A DNA stretch of 60,567 nt from Bacteroidales bacterium (GTDB taxonomy: Bacteria > Bacteroidota > Bacteroidia > Bacteroidales > UBA932). Position 1 is the stretch's first letter. Each line of letters starts with the position of its first letter. This document shows positions 44,876 through 52,859 of this stretch, one piece after another. The position numbers and the translations under genes are program-made. Under the pieces are notes generated by a model. The model made no database searches. It was given only the letters and a program-made list of their open reading frames with translations, and had not been told where the DNA came from. Location: positions 1 through 60,567 of the forward strand of contig SUYQ01000015.1 in NCBI GenBank assembly GCA_015060325.1, read 5' to 3'.

Positions 44876-47826
44876 CGCCTGTGCGGGCCTCCCATCGGAC
44901 CACCCGGACGGCCGCCCGGACCACCAGGACCACCTCCGAAGTTACCGAATCTATATGTCAAAGAGAGGATGATGTATCGTCCCAGAGTATTGTTTCGTGT
45001 TTCCAGGTGATAGTTGGCGGAGTCTGAAACCGAGAGGTTCTTGGACTGTCCGAGAATATCATAAGCCTTGAGGGCAAGCGTACATTTTCCCTTGAACAGC
45101 AGCTTTGTAACTTCTGCATTGAGGATAATCTCATCTTCCTGAGGAGTTGTATATCCGTTGTACCAGTTGTAGTCCACATCTGCAATCAGGTTGATGCCAC
45201 CCGGGATGGTCCAGTTCATGGAGCCGTCAATCTGGTTGTTCCATGTAGCCTTGAGCTGGCTGTTCTCCATGGTATACCATGACTTGTTCATTCTGGTTCG
45301 TCCTCCGACTGTAAGTTCCACAAAATCGTTTCTATAAGTCAGACGAAGCCTCTGAGTGAAACTCATCGTCTGGGTCTTGTTGGTGATGAAGTCACTGCTC
45401 TCAGCCAGGTCAGAATAGTCCTGATTGAATGCAAAATAATCAAATGAAGCCTCATCAGCATTATAATACTTGTCTGTATCAAGGGCGCCGGTACCGATGA
45501 ATGAAGTACTCTGATTATATCGGGCAAAAGTCATCGAGAAGATGGACAATCCGGTACTTCCGAATGGTGAGTTGACCATGACACGCATGTCTGCCGAACC
45601 AGTTCCCGGACCGTTCACAGGTATCGAATACTGTACTCCGGCAGGATCATACCACTGGGCGTTGGTAATGGCATCCTCGACAAGGCTAGCACCGAAACGT
45701 GCATGCACAGAAGTGAATGTCTTCTTGTTGGTATAGCCGAACATTCCACGGATGTTGTGGTTGAAATATGGATTGAGATTCGGATTACCGAGAGAGATGT
45801 TCAACGGGTTGGAATTGTCCGGAACAGGAAGGAGCTGCGAAGTCGAAGGCTGAGCGGAGCGTCCGAAATAGAAGAACCTGATATGAGAGTTATCGCTGAA
45901 CTCATAGTTGAGCATCGCCTGGGGCGACCAGTTATGAGTTACACTATGATAAGGATCATGTCCGGTAGTGATATTGTCAGTAATGGTCGGATTGTATGAC
46001 GCTCCCAGCTGGGCACGGAACTTCTCCTTCTGGTAGCTGATGTTAGCTCCTGCCCTATGGTTCTGTGACATGTTGGAGATGCGGTTTGAATATCTGTCAT
46101 CCAGAGATTCCCCTTCAGGATTGAATATCAGCAATCCGTCCTCCATGAGATCGGACCCGCTGCTGAAAGTATTCTTGTATGAAGTGTTCTTGTTCCAGCT
46201 GTACTGATAGTTAGCCTCAAGATAGAAGTCATGGCCGAGAGGTTCGGTATACACTACCCTGCCGCTCAAAGATGAACCTTTTGAGTTCTGGTCAAATCTC
46301 TGGTTGACGATCTCGTCACTCCATGTCCCGGTCTGTGCATCCCTGACTTCAGTCAACGACTGATTGAAACCGTTCATTTTGTTGTTACTGAAGCTGTAAC
46401 GGATATTTGCTGAAATAGTCCTGCCCGGCTTTCCAAGTCTCTGACGGAAAAGGAGGAAACCGCTGGTCTGCCAGTTGTTGTTGTCGCCCAGGTTGCTTGT
46501 ATAACCTTTATTTGTCTCTTCAGAAACCCCGTTCCGTTCCGTAGCTGTCTGGAATGCAGAATATTCATTATAATTGCCATGGCCGAAGTTGAACTGAGGT
46601 TCAAAGAGGATCGATGTATTCTCCGAGAACTTATGTTCGAGCCTTACACCGAATCTATGGCCCTGAGTCATGGTCCTGCCGGTTCCGGACTGGTCATTGA
46701 GAAGACGTGTCGCATCATCAACGTAGGTAATCTTCGAACTGCTTTCCAGCACATCATTGATCGAGCCATTGTACAGGTAGTTACCTGCAAGGTCCATCTG
46801 GTCGTCAAGAAGGGTGAACGCGCCGTTAAGTCCTCCCATCCAGGAAGTTGTGATACCGTTCCGACGTCCCCAGCCGCCCATTCCACGGCCCATTCCGCCA
46901 CCGCGCATGCCCTGCATCATGCTTCCGGCCATATCGTTGAAACCTCTGTTGTTGGTATTATTACCGTTGAGTATCACACTGATCTGGCTCTTCTTCGTAA
47001 AGCGGCCCACCATAGCAGCGCCCTGATAACGCCAGTCATTCATATCCGAGCCACCCCCGGGAACATCATGACCGCCACCGCCCATGACATTTCCGAACCA
47101 TCCCTGCATCATTCCCGGTCTCATGGAAAGATCTATGACTGTCTCTTCTTCTCCATCGTCAATTCCGGTAAACATCGCCTGATCAGACTTTTTCTCGACC
47201 ACCTTCACCTTTTCGATGAGTTTTGCCGGGATATTCTTGGATGCGAGCTGCGGATCGTCAAGGAAGAAGGTCTTGCCGTCAATGGTGATCTTCTTGATAG
47301 TCTCGCCATTAGCCGTGATGGTACCGTCCGCCTCGACTTCCACTCCAGGAAGCTTCTTAAGAAGTTCCTCGAGCATATCATTGTCAGATGTCTTGAAAGA
47401 AGAAGCAGTATACTCGATCGTATCCTTTTTCACAACGATAGGATTACCGACTGCTGAAACACTAGCGGCATCAAGCACCTCGACATCCTCTTTCATCCTG
47501 ATGGTACCCAGGTCAAGATCCTTATCCAAAGTGATATTCCGGACATATGGCTTATATCCCATCAGTTCTGCCTTGAGGGTGTAGCTTCCTTTACGCACCT
47601 TGGAAAGAGAAACATTTCCTTCCGAATCCGTCAACATATACCTCACTGCGTTACTCTCCCCCGCCTTGGTCAATGAAGTGGTTGCAAATGCAACCGGATC
47701 AGAAGTCTTGTCATCTACCAGCTTCAGTTTTACATTATACGACTGAGCCGATGCAGACAATGCAGGGAAAAGCATTGCTGCCATCAGAAATGCAAGAATA
47801 AAACGAAAATGCAGTCTCTCTTTCAT
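44872..47826 (-). CDS. Outer-membrane beta-barrel protein with Gly/Met-rich insert
   Basis: A 984-residue protein with signal peptide, an N-terminal carboxypeptidase-regulatory-like domain (YNVKLKLVDDKTSDPVAFAT), a plug-like domain (about 110-215; LLKKLPGVEVEADGTITANG) and a long C-terminal barrel. It looks like the TonB-dependent/OMP_b-brl_3 family, but I see no SusD partner. A Gly/Met stretch near 300-330 (SMMQGMRGGGMGRGMGGWG) and a G-P-G-G tail after the last strand are unusual. Palindrome TTAAACC-AAA-GGTTTAA lies in its leader. Confidence 0.88.
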   Translation of the reverse strand: MKERLHFRFILAFLMAAMLFPALSASAQSYNVKLKLVDDKTSDPVAFATTSLTKAGESNAVRYMLTDSEGNVSLSKVRKGSYTLKAELMGYKPYVRNITLDKDLDLGTIRMKEDVEVLDAASVSAVGNPIVVKKDTIEYTASSFKTSDNDMLEELLKKLPGVEVEADGTITANGETIKKITIDGKTFFLDDPQLASKNIPAKLIEKVKVVEKKSDQAMFTGIDDGEEETVIDLSMRPGMMQGWFGNVMGGGGHDVPGGGSDMNDWRYQGAAMVGRFTKKSQISVILNGNNTNNRGFNDMAGSMMQGMRGGGMGRGMGGWGRRNGITTSWMGGLNGAFTLLDDQMDLAGNYLYNGSINDVLESSSKITYVDDATRLLNDQSGTGRTMTQGHRFGVRLEHKFSENTSILFEPQFNFGHGNYNEYSAFQTATERNGVSEETNKGYTSNLGDNNNWQTSGFLLFRQRLGKPGRTISANIRYSFSNNKMNGFNQSLTEVRDAQTGTWSDEIVNQRFDQNSKGSSLSGRVVYTEPLGHDFYLEANYQYSWNKNTSYKNTFSSGSDLMEDGLLIFNPEGESLDDRYSNRISNMSQNHRAGANISYQKEKFRAQLGASYNPTITDNITTGHDPYHSVTHNWSPQAMLNYEFSDNSHIRFFYFGRSAQPSTSQLLPVPDNSNPLNISLGNPNLNPYFNHNIRGMFGYTNKKTFTSVHARFGASLVEDAITNAQWYDPAGVQYSIPVNGPGTGSADMRVMVNSPFGSTGLSIFSMTFARYNQSTSFIGTGALDTDKYYNADEASFDYFAFNQDYSDLAESSDFITNKTQTMSFTQRLRLTYRNDFVELTVGGRTRMNKSWYTMENSQLKATWNNQIDGSMNWTIPGGINLIADVDYNWYNGYTTPQEDEIILNAEVTKLLFKGKCTLALKAYDILGQSKNLSVSDSANYHLETRNNTLGRYIILSLTYRFGNFGGGPGGPGGRPGGPMGGPHRR

Positions 47827-47862
47827 AGTTTATTATTTTACATCAAGATATTCGACACGACA

Positions 47863-47879
47863 TTAAACCAAAGGTTTAA
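47863..47879 (-). promoter_or_regulatory. Possible operator in the outer-membrane gene leader
   Basis: TTAAACC-AAA-GGTTTAA is a perfect 7-3-7 palindrome. On the minus strand its middle contains AACCTTTG, one base off the -7 consensus, so a repressor here could cover the promoter. Confidence 0.4.
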
Positions 47880-47888
47880 CGCGAATCA

Positions 47889-48446
47889 TCATTTCCTGAT
47901 CCTGTCAGGGTTATTTTCAAGGAATTTCTTCCAATCAGTCTTTCCACCCGCTGATGCCAGAGGATTGGACAGCTGGTAGTGGTGACATAATGCTATTGCA
48001 AGTGCATCAGTGGCATCAAGATACTTTGGATCAAGATCCACTTTCAAAGTTTTCTGTATCATCATCGACACCTGTTCCTTGGAAGCAGCTCCATTTCCGC
48101 AGATGGCGATCTTGGCTTTCCTCGGGGCATACTCAGCAACCGGTATGCCACGCATGACAGCAGCCGTAAGTGCAGCTCCCTGAGCCCGTCCCAATTTGAG
48201 GATCACCTGCGCATTCTTTCCATAAAACGGAGATTCTACCGCAAGGTAGTCAGGAGAGTGTTCATCAATGAGTTCTCCGACTCCGGCAAAGATATTGGCG
48301 AGCTTTTCAAACGGGTCCTTGATCTTGCGGAGATCGAAGACTCCCATATCTACATAGTGTGGACCCTTTGAGTCCACACTTATGATACCGTAACCAAGGA
48401 TATTGGTTCCAGGGTCAATGCCTAATATGGTTTTAGATTTCTCCAC
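47889..48446 (-). CDS. ruvC: Holliday-junction resolvase RuvC with start codon inside a repeat element
   Basis: A 185-residue nuclease cutting Holliday junctions. It has the first acidic residue in I-L-G-I-D-P-G, Glu in A-V-E-S-P-F and the late D-A-T-D-A-L-A-I-A motif. The only start giving a full N-terminus is GTG at 48444-48446, inside the GTCAT element at 48435-48469; the first residues M-E-K-S are written by repeat sequence. An alternative start would lie past the catalytic Asp. It follows serS with a 26-base gap. Confidence 0.93.
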   Translation of the reverse strand: MEKSKTILGIDPGTNILGYGIISVDSKGPHYVDMGVFDLRKIKDPFEKLANIFAGVGELIDEHSPDYLAVESPFYGKNAQVILKLGRAQGAALTAAVMRGIPVAEYAPRKAKIAICGNGAASKEQVSMMIQKTLKVDLDPKYLDATDALAIALCHHYQLSNPLASAGGKTDWKKFLENNPDRIRK

Positions 48447-48469
48447 TCGCTTCGCTCGGTCGAAATGAC
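48435..48469 (-). repeat. GTCAT element (ATTTC/GAAAT stem) overlapping the ruvC start
   Basis: Minus-strand reading GTCATTTCGACCGAGCG...AGTGGAGAAATCT; it begins within four bases of the serS stop and continues into ruvC codons 1-4. The loop contains GAGCGAAGCGAG. Confidence 0.85.
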
Positions 48470-48472
48470 AGG

Positions 48473-49744
48473 TTAATCTATATAGTCAAAGCCGGTATAT
48501 GGGCGGAGTGCCTCAGGAATCTCTATCCTGTCACCCTTCTGATTGTTCTCAAGGAGAGCTGCGACAACTCTTGGAAGAGCAAGCGAACTTCCGTTGAGAG
48601 TATGAGCAAGCTGAGTCTTGCCGTCCCCATCCTTATACCTGAGTTTCAGACGGTTAGCCTGATATGACTCAAAGTTTGAAACTGAAGAGATTTCAAGCCA
48701 TCTTCCCTGAGCAGCAGAATATACCTCGAAGTCATAAGTTATGGCAGAAGTGAAGCTCATGTCGCCACCACAAAGACGAAGAATGCGATATGGAAGTCCG
48801 AGAGCATTGACAATGCTCTCAACGTGTGCCACCATATCATCAAGCGCGGCATATGAATCCTCAGGTTTTTCGATGCGGACTATCTCCACCTTGTCAAACT
48901 GGTGCAGACGGTTAAGTCCGCGTACATCCTTTCCATATGATCCTGCCTCGCGACGGAAACAAGGAGTATATGCCGTCATCTTCACAGGGAAATCATTGTT
49001 TCCAAGTATCACATCCCTGTAGATGTTTGTCACAGGGACTTCTGCTGTAGGCACAAGATAGAAGTTGTCAGCTGTCGCATGATACATCTGTCCTTCCTTG
49101 TCAGGAAGCTGACCGGTACCGAAACCGGAAGCCTCATTTACCATTACAGGTGGCTCGACCTCAAGATAACCTGCATTTGTATTGTAGTCAAGGAAAAAGT
49201 TGATGAGGGCCCTCTGAAGCCTTGCACCCTTGCCCTTGTATACAGGGAAACCAGCTCCTGTAAGCTTCACACCAAGGTCAAAGTCAATGATGTCAAACTT
49301 CTTTGCGAGTTCCCAGTGAGGAAGGCTGTTCTCTCCAAGCTCCGGAATCTCGTTACCGGTCTTGAGAACGACATTATCCTCTGCTCCCTTTCCTTCAGGA
49401 ACCATGTCGCAAGGGATATTAGGAAGAAGAACAACCAGGGAGTCAAGCTCTGAGTTATTCTCCTGTGAAGTCTTTTCAATTTCTGCAGAACGAGCCTTGA
49501 GTGCTGCAACTTCAGCCTTCACGGCATCAGCCTCGTCTCTTCTGCCTTCCTTCATAAGACCGCCGATCTGTGCCGCCTTCTTCTTCTGTTCTGCCAGGCA
49601 TGAGTCCAATTCTGCCTGAAGTGATCTTCTGCTCTGGTCAAGGGCGATGATTTTCTCCACAATCTCCCTTGCATCAAAATTCTTTACCGCAAGCTTCGAA
49701 ATCACAAATTCCGGATTTTCACGAAGCAATTTTAAAGTAAGCAT
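48473..49744 (-). CDS. serS: Seryl-tRNA synthetase
   Basis: A 423-residue class II synthetase charging tRNA-Ser. The N-terminal coiled-coil tRNA arm spans about 25-100. Motif 2 is F-R-R-E-A-G-S-Y-G-K-D; the serine-binding T-A-E-V-P-V and motif 3 (NGSSLALPRVVAALLENNQ) are normal. Confidence 0.98.
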   Translation of the reverse strand: MLTLKLLRENPEFVISKLAVKNFDAREIVEKIIALDQSRRSLQAELDSCLAEQKKKAAQIGGLMKEGRRDEADAVKAEVAALKARSAEIEKTSQENNSELDSLVVLLPNIPCDMVPEGKGAEDNVVLKTGNEIPELGENSLPHWELAKKFDIIDFDLGVKLTGAGFPVYKGKGARLQRALINFFLDYNTNAGYLEVEPPVMVNEASGFGTGQLPDKEGQMYHATADNFYLVPTAEVPVTNIYRDVILGNNDFPVKMTAYTPCFRREAGSYGKDVRGLNRLHQFDKVEIVRIEKPEDSYAALDDMVAHVESIVNALGLPYRILRLCGGDMSFTSAITYDFEVYSAAQGRWLEISSVSNFESYQANRLKLRYKDGDGKTQLAHTLNGSSLALPRVVAALLENNQKGDRIEIPEALRPYTGFDYID

Positions 49745-49815
49745 AGCGTATAATTTTTAAAATCCTTTATCAATCGAACAAAACATGCAAATTTAAATAT
49801 TTTCCAGAAAAAATA

Positions 49816-49847
49816 AAAGGCAATAATCCATATGGATTACTGCCTTT
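49816..49847 (-). terminator. Terminator of the rplU-rpmA operon
   Basis: AAAGGCA pairs with TGCCTTT and the inner TAATCCAT with ATGGATTA. On the minus strand it is followed by a T-rich run. Confidence 0.8.
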
Positions 49848-49873
49848 ATGTCTTTTCCCGTATCCCTCGAGAA

Positions 49874-50134
49874 TTAGTTCTCGAATGGGAGTACTGAAAC
49901 GTAAGACTTGTTGTCTGCCTTCTTGCGGAAGCTTACCTTACCGTCAATAAGAGCGTAAAGAGTGTGATCCTTACCCATACCTACGTTCAGACCTGGGTTG
50001 TGAACTGTACCTCTCTGACGAACGAGGATGTTGCCAGCCTTTACAGTCTGATCACCGAATTTCTTGATACCGAGTCGTTTGCTATGTGACTCACGACCGT
50101 TCTTGGAACTACCGACGCCTTTTTTATGTGCCAT
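49874..50134 (-). CDS. rpmA: 50S ribosomal protein L27
   Basis: An 86-residue protein near the peptidyl-transferase centre. It starts [14 protein letters not shown] without the cleavable N-terminal extension found in Firmicutes. Typical [19 protein letters not shown] follows. Second gene after rplU, 20 bases apart. Confidence 0.98.
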   Translation of the reverse strand: MAHKKGVGSSKNGRESHSKRLGIKKFGDQTVKAGNILVRQRGTVHNPGLNVGMGKDHTLYALIDGKVSFRKKADNKSYVSVLPFEN

Positions 50135-50154
50135 AATGTTTCCTCCTCAATTAA

Positions 50155-50487
50155 TTAAGCGATCGTATTGATCTGAAGTTTAGTGAAATACTGACGGTGA
50201 CCGTTACACTTCTGGTAACCCTTGCGACGCTTCTTCTTGAAAACAAGAACCTTGTCTCCCTTAAGACCGTCCTCAACGCCTCTCTCAGCACGGCCGAGAA
50301 CTGTTGCTGTTACCTTTACACCCTCAACGTAAGGTGCACCTACTTTTACTGCGCCATCCTCGTCAACAAGAAGAACCTTGTTGAACTCAACTGTAGCGCC
50401 CTTCTCATCCGCAAGGCGGTGTACGAAGATTTCCATACCAGCCTCTACTTTGAACTGCTGGCCTGCAATGTCTACGATTGCGTACAT
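50155..50487 (-). CDS. rplU: 50S ribosomal protein L21
   Basis: A 110-residue 23S rRNA-binding protein: [18 protein letters not shown] at the start and [14 protein letters not shown] near the end, both diagnostic. It leads the rplU-rpmA pair. Confidence 0.98.
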   Translation of the reverse strand: MYAIVDIAGQQFKVEAGMEIFVHRLADEKGATVEFNKVLLVDEDGAVKVGAPYVEGVKVTATVLGRAERGVEDGLKGDKVLVFKKKRRKGYQKCNGHRQYFTKLQINTIA

Positions 50488-50595
50488 AAAAAACTTAAAA
50501 TATTAAAAGTTTTAGACAGCAAGCGGTTGCATGTGCAACTCTTTATCTTTGGCTTGACAATCTGTAAAAATAATCTTCTTTGCGTATATCAAATA

Positions 50596-50790
50596 CTACT
50601 GCTCGTCCTGGAGCTGAAGCTGCTGAACGTAGATAGCCTTCTGCATCTGCATTCTCTTCTTCACTGACGGCTTTACGAAGTTCTTTCTTGCGCGAAGCTC
50701 ACGGATTGCACCTGTCTTCTCGAACTTTCTCTTGAACTTCTTCAGAGCTCTCTCAATGCTCTCACCATCCTTTACTGGAACTATAATCAT
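50596..50790 (-). CDS. rpsU: 30S ribosomal protein S21
   Basis: A 64-residue protein with the typical start MIIVPVKDGESIERALKKFK. It is preceded by a GGAGGTGATTTAGA-like strong Shine-Dalgarno sequence (near 50798-50806, minus strand), unusual for this phylum. bS21 autoregulation via an SD in Bacteroidetes is known in principle, and this leader fits it. Confidence 0.97.
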   Translation of the reverse strand: MIIVPVKDGESIERALKKFKRKFEKTGAIRELRARKNFVKPSVKKRMQMQKAIYVQQLQLQDEQ

Positions 50791-50857
50791 GTCTAAATCA
50801 CCTCCTTTTCATTATAGGGCTGCAAAGATAGGCATAAAAATTTAATTTCCAAGCCTA

Positions 50858-51568
50858 TCATTTTGAATTTATCAGATTTTTAAACACTTCCATTCCATTG
50901 GTAGCCACATCCTTGATATGGGTGATCCTTCCGTCTCTGATCGCAACATCCTTCGGATCTATAATATATATAGGAGTATCGGCCTTGGCATATGCATAGA
51001 GTCCTGCTGCGGGATACACCTGAAGGGATGTGCCGACTATCAGCAGTACGTCGGCCTTCATAACCTGATCGATGGCGGCATTGATATAAGGAACCGGCTC
51101 ACCGAACCATACGATGTGCGGACGCAGCTGTGCCCCATTGGGCGCAAGGTCACCCAACTTTATCGTATCGTATCCTATATCGAAAACCTTTTCCTCGGAA
51201 TAATTGTCCATGTCATTGTAACAGTTCTCAGGACGCACCTTCGTGAGTTCTCCATGGAGATGGATGATCCTTGTACTGCCGGCCCTCTCATGCAGATTGT
51301 CCACATTCTGGGTGACAACAGTAACATCCCATTCCTTCTCCAGCTCTGCAAGAGCAAGATGAGCGGCATTCGGCTTGACCGTCGCCAGCTGAAGCCTACG
51401 CTGATTGTAAAATTCCAGGACGATTTCAGGATTGGCATACCATCCCTCGATGGATGCAACCTCCTCCACCCGATGATTCTCCCATAAGCCATTGCTATCC
51501 CTGAAAGTGGACACGCCACTTTCAGCACTGACTCCGGCTCCAGTCAAAACAACCAGTTTTCTCTTCAT
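50858..51568 (-). CDS. NAD-dependent sirtuin deacylase lacking zinc cysteines
   Basis: A 236-residue Sir2 protein with the NAD site GAGVSAESGVSTFRDSNGLW, QNVDNLHERAGS, catalytic His in H-L-H-G and V-G-T-S-L-Q-V-Y. The usual two C-x-x-C zinc motifs after the catalytic His are absent; only one Cys (P-E-N-C-Y) is seen there, followed by DIGYDTIKLGDL. Zinc-less sirtuins of this kind are known in Bacteroidetes. It lies 3 bases after the degenerate ATPase and is probably co-transcribed. Confidence 0.92.
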   Translation of the reverse strand: MKRKLVVLTGAGVSAESGVSTFRDSNGLWENHRVEEVASIEGWYANPEIVLEFYNQRRLQLATVKPNAAHLALAELEKEWDVTVVTQNVDNLHERAGSTRIIHLHGELTKVRPENCYNDMDNYSEEKVFDIGYDTIKLGDLAPNGAQLRPHIVWFGEPVPYINAAIDQVMKADVLLIVGTSLQVYPAAGLYAYAKADTPIYIIDPKDVAIRDGRITHIKDVATNGMEVFKNLINSK

Positions 51569-51571
51569 AAC

Positions 51572-52720
51572 CTACTGTCTTTCAAAATAATACTTCGACA
51601 ACCAATATTCAAACAAAGGATCCTGAATCACAGGTTCGTCTTTCTCGTTGAACATCAATATCTCCTTTTTCCGCAATGCATCCTTTACCCTACGTACATT
51701 TGCAGATGAATTCAAGTGGTATTTTTCAATGACGTCAGATGCACTGAACCTCACCACGCCGTCAAGAACTGCCCGCATCAGACTCATCTGGTGGTCTGTC
51801 AGGTCATTGACCATGTTTATGAACCTCGGCTGATGCAGCGATAGCATTGAATTGAGAGCATCCACCATTATGTGTTCATTTACAAAACCTTTAGACATCG
51901 AGTCACATATCGCCGACATATGATTCAGATACCACATATGGCATTTGAAGAGGCCGCAAGCCCCGATCGCCAGGTTTCTGTCGAAGGACTTTCCCTGCCC
52001 GTACAGAAATCCTTTCACAATATGCTCAACAATGTCTCTTTCTTCAAAAGGCTGAAGCGGAAGATGGACAACCTGACGATAGAAATATTTCTTTTCCGCA
52101 AAGATGTATTTCATCGCATTGACCTGAGAACCGGTCATTATGAATGCTGCAGACGGCTTTGGACGCCTGTCACGGAACACGTCTTCAATAACTTTCAGCG
52201 CATCCTCACACTTGTCGTCAGAGAGAAGCATCTGGAATTCCTTGATGACGACATAAAAGGGAATACCCTTTTCCTCCGCCAGACGTTGAGGCAACATCAT
52301 CATTGCCCTTACATCTTCACTGTCCGGGCTCCAGTTCATCGATACAATGGTCCCATCACGATAAAAACGGCTGACGTCAAATACGAAATGAGTGCCGGAA
52401 AGGTATTTTCCCACCGCTTCCCTATACTGTTCCGGGGTCGTCATGGCAGCACGCATGACAGCAGTGCCCAACTTTACAAGAAACTCTTCAAGAGTCCTGA
52501 CATTGAACAAATCTACTGAGGCAGTGATGAACTGCTTCCCCGAAGAACGCATATTCATCAGCGTCTGCTGGATCAATGACATCTTACCGGTCTTAGGAGG
52601 TTCATAAAGCACCACATGTTCGCCAGCATCAAGAAGATTGGTCAATATGTCGCACTCTTTCTTCCTTCCTACGAATGCCCGGCCTGTCACGTATCTGTCG
52701 TATATAAAAGGAGTATCCAT
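51572..52720 (-). CDS. AAA-like ATPase with degenerate Walker motifs
   Basis: A 382-residue protein with the layout of Bacteroidetes AAA/STAND-like ATPases: an N-terminal F-V-G-R-K-K-E box, P-loop position, Walker B, and a winged-helix C-terminus (SASDVIEKYHLNSSANV). The P-loop reads Y-E-P-P-K-T-G-K-M, lacking the first Gly and the Thr/Ser after Lys. Walker B reads V-V-I-K-E-F-Q with Lys instead of Asp. Nucleotide hydrolysis is therefore doubtful. It heads the pair with the sirtuin and has a consensus promoter. Confidence 0.85.
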   Translation of the reverse strand: MDTPFIYDRYVTGRAFVGRKKECDILTNLLDAGEHVVLYEPPKTGKMSLIQQTLMNMRSSGKQFITASVDLFNVRTLEEFLVKLGTAVMRAAMTTPEQYREAVGKYLSGTHFVFDVSRFYRDGTIVSMNWSPDSEDVRAMMMLPQRLAEEKGIPFYVVIKEFQMLLSDDKCEDALKVIEDVFRDRRPKPSAAFIMTGSQVNAMKYIFAEKKYFYRQVVHLPLQPFEERDIVEHIVKGFLYGQGKSFDRNLAIGACGLFKCHMWYLNHMSAICDSMSKGFVNEHIMVDALNSMLSLHQPRFINMVNDLTDHQMSLMRAVLDGVVRFSASDVIEKYHLNSSANVRRVKDALRKKEILMFNEKDEPVIQDPLFEYWLSKYYFERQ

Positions 52721-52741
52721 ATCCCATCAATGTTAACCTCA

Positions 52742-52772
52742 CAAATGTAATATAATCCGAGACATTATGCAA
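52742..52772 (-). promoter_or_regulatory. Promoter of the ATPase-sirtuin pair
   Basis: On the minus strand TACATTTG (52742-52749) and TTG (52770-52772) are 20 bases apart, a full match. Confidence 0.7.
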
Positions 52773-52828
52773 CAAAAATGTTATCAATAATTGACCGTTT
52801 TAATTATAGTAATACAAAAGATAATTGC

Positions 52829-52836
52829 TATTTTTG
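52829..52836 (+). promoter_or_regulatory. -7 box of the AsmA-like operon
   Basis: TATTTTTG, 23 bases before the ATG at 52860. No clear -33 box. Confidence 0.5.
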
Positions 52837-52859
52837 TAAATTGATTTCATTATCGGGAG

